Assembly (NCBI GenBank): GCA_014706295.1
Contig: JACSVZ010000002.1
Location: 134,810,963 to 134,874,962 of the forward strand
DNA from: Lycocorax pyrrhopterus obiensis
Lineage: Eukaryota > Chordata > Aves > Passeriformes > Paradisaeidae
DNA length: 64,000 bases
Direction: 5' to 3'
Shown in pieces: positions 56,337 through 64,000 of the stretch; within the stretch, counting starts at the first letter, position 1; every line of letters starts with the position of its first letter. Under the pieces are notes generated by a model. The model had not been told where the DNA came from and did no database searches. It was given only the letters and a program-made list of their open reading frames with translations. The translations under genes and the position numbers were made by a program.

Positions 56337-59300
56337 TGTTCCCCGATGTATAATCCCCGCTTTGAGCAAAAGTTTAGACAAAGTGTGGACTGTCACAGGT
56401 TCTTCCAAACTTTGTTAGAGCTGAGCAGTAATCAGTAGCTGTGAAATGGACAAACAATGTTTTATTATTTATTTATTTTAGATAAATTGGTTTTATTTAA
56501 TATTCAATATTTTTCATTTAATGTCTATATATGTACCTACAGAGAAGCGCATCCACCTCTGCTTCCTGTTTTTCTTGACTGATGTGAAGTATACAAATTA
56601 AGGTGGGAAATACTTTTAATTCCTCTGCTTTTAAGCAGATTTCACTGTTTCTCACTTCAGCCTCCCTGTTGGAGACACAGGGACTAACATCTTCCCATCC
56701 ATGTTCCCACTCATAAGAATAAAGGCCATGTGTGTATTTGTTATGAATGTCTGCAGTACTCAGTAGCATTGGAGAGAGGAAGGCTGAAGATGACCTGTTT
56801 GTTAGGAAAGTTGCTGCTTGTGATTCACATGGGAGTTGTGGGGTCTGTGGCCTTAAGAAGGCTTAGAAAAAAATGATGTTCAAGAGAACCTCATCATCTG
56901 AAGAGCTAAACATTAGTGTTGCAATTGTTTTTTCTGTCTCTACAAGCAGAGTTGCAAAGGATTCCGGAGAGTCACAGATGTTTCTCAGCCTCACCTTGTC
57001 AGTGTTTTGGGAAATTGAGCAGTCTCAGTACTTGGTGCGGCCTCATGGACAAAGAAGCAGGGCAGAAGCACAGCATGTGGCTCCTCCCCAGCTGCAACAC
57101 ACAACCAGCTTGACCTTGGCCTCAGGTCAGAGCCATCAGCAGGATCTGTTATTCCTGAAGTCACCATTTGCCCTGCAGCCTATCCCAGCCTGCAGTGAAG
57201 AGACTGGGTGTCTGAGGAGCAATAGACCATGGGGGTAGCAGCACAACTAGGTCCAGGCATGGAATCTGGCAGCAGGTCAGCCCCTTGTCAGGGTAAGACC
57301 CAAGCATGTACCTGTGCCTCTCCTGCACCAGCTCTGATAGAAGAAAGACAACTGTGGTCTGGAAAGAAGACATGGTTTATCTAGACCCTACTGGCAGTGA
57401 GACCCCAAAGTGGGCCGTGTGGTGTTCAGCCCCCAGTGAAAGCATGTTGCTTGAGCTGCCCTGTGGCTCAGAACCGTTTAGGTCTCTGAGGCCTGCAAAG
57501 CAGAGGTAATGGAGATGGTCATTTATGGCACTGCAAGGTCAGAAGGCTGCTCCTCTGCTCGGGTGCAATCCAGGGGTGATGACAGGCTTTAGCCAGTGGT
57601 TCCTTCCACGGACCTGACAAGCGGAGGAGTGTTCACGGTAGGGTCAGTGTGCAGTGTGAATTAGGCTGGTGATCTGGGTATCAGCACAGAGCAGACAGTG
57701 CCTCAGCCAGGTGGAGCAGCAGGGCACAGGACACTTCACAGAAGTGCAGCTTTGCAAGAGACACAAAGGACTTTAAAAGTCTACGAGTCTTTGGATGAGA
57801 TCCTGGCCATGTCCCATGATCATTACAGAGATTAGATTGACAATGCTGAAAAAAATCCCGACGACCTAGTGCATGTTAGTGTAGTTCACAAAGCAAAAAA
57901 TTCCCTTTGCCTTTTCTTTAATGGCTTCAGCTCCGTGTCTCCCTGCACACAGCATTGCAGGAGAGCCTGTCATTGCAGCATCCTTCAGCATAAATGCTGC
58001 CCTTTCCTTGCACGTGTCACTTGGCAACTGAAAGTGTTACTAAAAACAAAACCCACTCACTGTTCAATAACTTAAAATTACAGTGGTTAGACTCAAGTAT
58101 TTATATAAAATAGGAACCTAATGTTTGCTTGAAATTCTTATACATTCTTTTAATTTTATTTACAAACTAAAGATACTGAATTTCTGGGTTTTTTTCAGCC
58201 CTTGTGCTTGTTTACTGTTCACTCTTTACTCCTGACACACACTTGTAAATTTTCAAAAGCAATTTTTCTTAATAATGGTTTTCTTAAAAAATTTCTCTTC
58301 AGAAATCTTGTGCACAAAAATATTGTACACCCGTCCAAGAACTTAATCTGATGCAAATTTTTCCAGGTCCATTGACTTCACCAGATGATTGACACCAGAT
58401 GGCCCACCATGTTTGATATTATTACATTAAGGTATTAGCATAAGTATAATTTGCTTTGTACTTTTCTTTATCAGTAGTATTTTCTTTCTATCAGCTTCAG
58501 TTGACTTTTGCAACCTTTATTCAGGGGGATGAAATACATTCCATGTGAGTAATCACGTTCCATGATGGGTAGATATCAAACTGCTACATACTAATATAGC
58601 TAAAACTTGTTTGGTGAAGGATTTTTTAGTCTTTAGCCGTATTTTGAAAATATTTGTTTTAGGAGGAATTTTTGACTGTGACCATGGAGTGTTCTTTGTG
58701 TAAGAATATTGTGGTTTTCTGTTTTATAAGAAATGTGTCTAATTCAAAATGGACAGCTCTATAGTAAATGCAGGCTATGTAAAACTGCACATTTCACCCA
58801 CTTTTCTCTTGGGCATGAGCTCTTCATTAATAGATATAGAATCATAACTACGTCATTTTAGACTATAGATAAGGAATTCTGTCTCTTATAGTAAAGAGAA
58901 ATACAGTTAAAGTACCTTCACAAATAGCCTATAGCTTTCCAAAGATGGGTTTTTGGTTTGGCATATTGACTTTGCATTTATGAGGCAAATGTAAGAGAAC
59001 ATCTGGTTTGTTTTATCATTAATTCTGGGAATGTCCATTAATAATGCATTTTTGGGAATTGGTTTTGTTATTCCTGGAGAGCACTGTAATGAACAATCCT
59101 ATGCTTGTTCTGCCGAGAGACACATTTCAGTTTAGAGGTTGTTTTGCAGTCTTAATTATATTAGTTGCTATCTCCCTTTTTACTGCCAGAAAGTGTGTAC
59201 TATTAAAATGAATTGCTGAGAAAGATGCCAGTGGACATTGTGGAAAACTAAACTTCATAGTGGTTTAAAAAAGAGGCATTCTGTCTTTTAAATTTTTTTT

Positions 59301-60149
59301 TTCAAAATTAAATTAAAATGTTTTTTCTGTAATTCTGGCCTATATTAATACAACCTTAGGAAAAATACAGTATTAGTAACACACACCTTTTTTTCCCCAG
59401 ATATCAGCCTAGCTATGAAACAATTATGAGTGGATAAATTGTTCTTGCTGTTGGCAGGAAAATGAGACATCAAACACCTCAATGTTCTTCTAGAATTCCT
59501 AGTTCTAGTGTAGCCGGATCACGTAACTCCATAAATTGAAGCAAGATTTTCCCAGGTCAGTTAGGCAAGCAGTGGTATATGCTGGGTTGTGATTGAAGGC
59601 CCCACCTATGGCAGTTTGGCATGGTTAAGGAAAATCTGGAGCTCCCATCAAATCCCTAGGTGAAGGAGCTGTGGGACCCAGCACTGGAAAAACAGGATTG
59701 TCTGGCAGTTCAGAGTGCAGTCAGGAAACACAGATTCTATTCCCCATTTTGGTCTGACGTCTGATCCATGCAAAGTGTCTCTGCTTACAGCATTGCAATT
59801 ATGGAACTAATGTGGGGCTAATTAAAATAACGTGGAACTCTTTCCCTTAACTTCCTGGGTGTCAGATCCAACCCCCACACATACTCTGGGGATTTCTACC
59901 CCATGTCTGTTGCAGGGTACACACCCAGCCTTCATGCTCTTTTCTTAATGATTTTGTTCTGTTTATTTACCCGAGAAAGAACCTTTTCCACAGGTACCAG
60001 CTGAGCAGCGGCGGGCAGGGGTGCAGTGGAGGCACGGAAGGTCTGTGTGCACCCGTGGGAAACAACAACACAACACACAACTGAACTCCAGTGGCCACGC
60101 CTGGGCTCACAAACAGTGTGAAAGACCAGATCCAGACAATTCAAACATC
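56337..60149. other. Intergenic, no gene supported
   Basis: Includes a GC-richer interval (about 56990-57700) and AT-rich sequence after 58000. A T-rich tract ending in CCCCAG at 59391-59400 resembles a splice acceptor but no exon partner is evident. Confidence 0.65.
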
Positions 60150-60620
60150 AATTTTTTAAAGAACCCGGGATTATTTTTTTACACTGTTTGTTTAGACCCA
60201 AACTCAAATCAAGAGCCCTCTCTTCACTGCATTTTTCCTAGAAAAAAGGGGAAAGTTTCTCCAATTGTTTATGCATTCTACCAACCCAGAAATGTATATG
60301 GCATCTCTTACTGTACTGATTTTCTAGTTTTCCAGGACCAAGTATTGCAGCCTCTGAAGAGATCAGCAGCTGGGGAACATTTTGGATATCCAAATTCCTA
60401 ATGACCCCAGAGTAGTATTCCCAAACCTCTTGGCAGTTCCAAATTTCATGCCAAAAGTTGCAGGCATCTGTCTTACATTTTGAACATTTGTCATCAATAT
60501 TCTTGCTTAATTTAAACATCCGCTTAGGGGGGTCATGTATTCTCAATGAATAAAATTAGCTGCATGTAACCAATCTGTGAATTTGAGTTTAATCATAGAG
60601 CTCCGGTCTGGTTACAGATG
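60150..60620 (-). mobile_element. Relic of L1/Tx1-type LINE ORF2 C-terminus
   Basis: On the minus strand the frame ending at 60238 reads through a segment with DPPKRMFKLSKN followed by C-x2-C-x8-H-x4-C (CSKC ... FWHEIWNC, at 60433-60486) and then QEVWEYYSGVIRNL. L1-clade ORF2 proteins end with the same layout: a TP-x-RL segment, a CCHC knuckle with H-x-x-W-x-C, then a W-x-x-I helix. Upstream (60550-60620) matching fragments continue only across stops and frame changes, so it is a dead fossil. L1-like copies are rare and old in birds. The exact clade (L1, Tx1 or related) and the ends cannot be fixed by eye. Confidence 0.5.
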
Positions 60621-63600
60621 TCTTTGTCCAAGGACTGTAGTTTACTACCGAATGCCTTCCCCATTAGCTCTGGGATTATCAAGCAAGGATTTATACCGTG
60701 TAGAAACCTTTTTCCTTTATAAATACATAACTGAATGCTCTCACTGGGGGATTAAATTCAGGCTCTCTGAAAGACCTACAGCTGGTTATCTCCTTTAGCA
60801 CTGACTTTGCAATCCACACTAAGGTGAGGGGCAGGGCATGGTCTCACTGCCTTGGGAGCACAGCAAAGATCAAATTGCCAATGAAAGTCACAATTCAGTT
60901 CCTGCTCCCTCTTGCTCCTGGGGAGGAACAAGGTTGCCATCACCTATTTTTCTGGGTCAGTTTGCTGCCTGCTCCCGCTCTCTCAGCTGCACTGGTCGAA
61001 TCTTTGGGGATACAGAGTCAAAGCTCCACTATCTCTTGCTCCTTCGCTTCAGCCTTTGCTGCTCGCTTTGCTTGTGGTGCCCACTCACTGCCCAGTACAG
61101 GTGCAGGAAGGAGGTGCACTGCTGAGCCTGTGGAAAAGCACATGGTTGCCCCTCTCTGAAATATCATCTTTATGATGTGGTAATTAGTCACAAACTCCTC
61201 AAATCCTTCTTTGTATCATAAACATTCTGCACAGATGTGATTTCCAGTTTGTCACACAGCACAATTTAATTAATTCATCACTGAATTCCATTTTAGCAGA
61301 ACTGTAGCTTTGATGTGATAGCAATGGCAGTGTGCTAGCAGCACATAAACTACAACCATTTTAATTAATGTTCTTATTTGCATCATATCAACACAACGAA
61401 GGAAAAAGCCGAAACAGGATCTGAGATGCAGCCTCTGCTTTCCATCCTGGTCTAAATAGTGTCTATTTGTATGATATTTAGATTGTAGCATATGTAAGCC
61501 ATCGTGAATGATGATCTGTTCAGCAGATGAAGCTGCAGTCCATAAGCTAGACTCTCCCACTTTCATCACTAAATCTAGAACCAACTCTACTTAAGGAAGA
61601 AATAATTCATATGACACTTGGAGCTGAAGGGTTTGATTGTGGTCCTCACATCCTCACATCTCCAGAGTCCAGGAATAAGTCCATTGAACTACACGTAAAA
61701 CCATCTGATTTTAATGTTGAATTAGTAAGAGAGAAGGATAAAATGGATCTGTTTCTTTGCTGTCATGATACATACAGGTTTTCTTTCCCCTGAAAGACAC
61801 TGGATTCCTGAGACAATACTGAGTTTCCCTGTGAAGCAGCACAGCCTCATTTCTCTTCAAGCATTTGGAAGCATGATGGCCTTAGACAGCTCTGAGCTGC
61901 ACTGTGAAGGTCAAGTGTTCCAAACTGAATCCAAATGACACAGAGAATACTTGCTTATATTTTTCCTGAACTCTTTCTATATAAAAACAATACAAAACTT
62001 TCAAAGATTTTTGAAATACTGAAAAGGATGCAAATATGTGAATTTCTGTTTTAGAGGTTGCTTTGGATAATGCTTGGTATTAATTATTCCATTGTGATAA
62101 ATTCTTACAGAAAGTAGAAATCAAGGGTCATGAAGATTACTTTGCTAAGAGATCCATGAGAAGCTAAATGATTGATGTGTGTGAGCTGTGTAAAGAACTA
62201 ATCCTTCTTCAGGTAATCCTGAGATGTCTTCTAAGACACATACTCTTCAGCCATTCATTAAGATCACCAGACCAAATTCTTGAAGTTTTTTTACTCATTA
62301 TGGTGGATTTAATCCAGTTTTGGCTTTTGCACTGTCTGTATTAAAAAAACTCTCAGGAGCCGAACGAAGGTTGCTGGAAGCAGCACACAGGCTTTTGGAG
62401 GCCAGAGGAATACACACTGTATTTACTGTTCTCAGTCATCACTGTCTGACAGAAGAGTACAGACATGTAATTTGGGATATGGGATGGAAGCCTCCACCAG
62501 CACTCAGCCGGGCCAATGGGGGTGGTTTTCTTTTGTGCATATTTTCACAGAAACTCTTCTAAGATGAACTGAAACTGTAACTGGGGATGGTACCAATATG
62601 CACCCTCACAGCTAGAGCATAGTTCACAGTGGCTGCTTCAAACCCAAAGCCCAAAATAAACTTGCTTAAAATTCCTCCTGGGAGCTGTTTGAACTCACCC
62701 TGCCAGCAGTGCTTGGTAGATGTCTGATGTTTTGCACCCAGTATGTGCTGTGTCAGGCTGTGTGACACCTCTCATGCCCCAAACCGGACATTTCCTTTCC
62801 TCTCCACAATTCCCTATTGTCTGATCATGTGCTGCCGAGCACACGTAATTCTCTTCCACCCATGAAGTTTTTCCCTCTTGTCCCAGCCACTGCAGCTGGG
62901 ACGTTCCATCTTCTGGGACATGGAGCTCTGTGTCTGCTCAACTGGACATAGCCCTAAGTTTCCTGCCTCAGAACTCTTCTTTTTCTATGTTTCCACTGTT
63001 CCACTTTCTATCAATTTGCTAAATAGTCATTAGCATTAAGCCTGGACACTGATGACTTCTAAATTCCACTAACAGTTTCTCTGACAAGATTAAAGCAGGT
63101 CATACTTTTTTTCTTCTTTGCCTCCTCCAGCTTCATCACGCTATGACTAACACAATAAAAATAAGAAGATGGATTTGGTATTCTCCTTGATTTCAGGCTG
63201 AGAACACCAACAACTCTAGTACTGCCTATAAAACACAGAGATCTCCTCTCATTCCTTACTGTTTTCCTGGGGGAAGATAGGAAACATCTCAAGAAACCAA
63301 GGGCTTGTGTTCTTTTTCCCCCCTCCCAAGCTATTTTACAGGTATGCAATCTGCTCAGACAAGAAGCAGAAACTGGTGAAACAGAGCAAGCTAAACCCTC
63401 TTCCACATCAGCCTGTTTAGGCCCAACGGCGTTGAATCAGAGAGAAGCAAAGTGAGAGTTCTCCTAACATGAGAGCAGATGTGAGCCACTGTTTTGCCAT
63501 CCCACCAGGGCCAGGGGTAAGGATTCTGGCTAACAACTGCCCCCAGGCAGTGCTGGACGGGGGGCACAGGATGCCTGTAGTTGGGGTCTAGAGGATCAGC

Positions 63601-64000
63601 AAGGAGCAATGAGCGCGTCTGCAGCGAAGTAAGGTCCCAGAGGCTCCTGAAGGAAAGGAGCTGTGAACATCAGTGGGGATGACATAACCTACCATGGCTC
63701 AGGAAACCTCTGGAGTGCAGGGCTGGAGAACCTATCCAATCCTGCAAGGACACCAAGGACCTTTGCTTTAAAGCCTTTTACTTGAGCAGTCTCATCCAGA
63801 CATTCTGAGTTTTCTCCTATTTACTCATTTTAATGTTTGGTTTGTTATTTTGTTATGTAATAAAAAAATGCTTTAGGGATTGGAGGTCTTCTGGTATGCT
63901 GGCTTCACAGAAAGTCTGGAGCAGCTTCAATTCAAACCTCTTGCCAGGTCAAGTCCCATCACAGCATTCAGTGGGGAATTGAAGAACTGGATATGTTTCT
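60621..64000. other. Intergenic, no gene supported
   Basis: No recognised gene or repeat. A GC-richer part (60830-61160) is open in three + frames at once. Near the right edge AATAAA at 63859-63864 is followed by a G/T-rich stretch and could be the end of an unknown transcript, but nothing else supports one. Confidence 0.6.

Noticed and set aside
59385..59420. Splice-acceptor-like T-rich tract ending CCCCAG
   Set aside because: No coding frame, donor or partner exon nearby; such tracts are common by chance.
60824..61175. Three overlapping + strand frames of 87-111 codons
   Set aside because: All three frames are open together, which indicates GC-rich sequence with few stops, not coding selection.
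30851..64000. TMEM74, the next gene after EMC2 in mammals
   Set aside because: No frame of about 300 codons or TMEM74-like sequence is present. If synteny holds, it lies beyond the window.

Overview
The window is vertebrate nuclear DNA, AT-rich, with canonical GT-AG introns. It most likely comes from a songbird (passerine). The evidence is an avian CR1 LINE fragment at 56.1-56.3 kb and a SINE at 18.65-18.79 kb that joins a tRNA-Ile-like head to a CR1-like 3' tail, the design known from zebra finch TguSINE1. The solo LTR at about 37.6-38.07 kb also has the look of a bird ERV. No species is claimed.

The one well-supported protein-coding gene is EMC2 (ER membrane protein complex subunit 2, formerly TTC35), on the + strand. 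Exons 2 to 11 lie at 658-30544. Exon 1, with the start codon, first ~13 codons and promoter, is upstream of the window. The ten exons join in a continuous frame with correct splice phases and encode residues 14 (split codon) to 297, which equals the usual vertebrate length. A short 3' UTR follows, with AATAAA at 30824-30829. Introns range from 166 nt (intron 6) to 10.9 kb (intron 5). They hold the SINE, a 48-bp tandem duplication, a compound microsatellite and a G-quadruplex-type motif.

From about 30.85 kb to the end (33 kb) I find no gene that I can support; this looks like intergenic DNA 3' of EMC2. It contains a minus-strand solo LTR, a hexanucleotide microsatellite, an A/C-rich low-complexity tract, a strong 18-bp-arm hairpin (41.45 kb), the CR1 fragment, and a decayed minus-strand reading frame at 60.2-60.6 kb. 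That frame keeps the C-x2-C-x8-H-x4-C signature of the C-terminus of L1/Tx1-type LINE ORF2 proteins. Several stop-free stretches (20.9-21.4, 35.3-35.5, 53.5-53.9 kb) are described but not called genes.

No operon, CRISPR array, rRNA, functional tRNA gene or clearly novel multi-gene system is visible. The most unusual items are the L1-like relic, the large hairpin, and the long in-frame extension of EMC2 exon 9 into intron 9.
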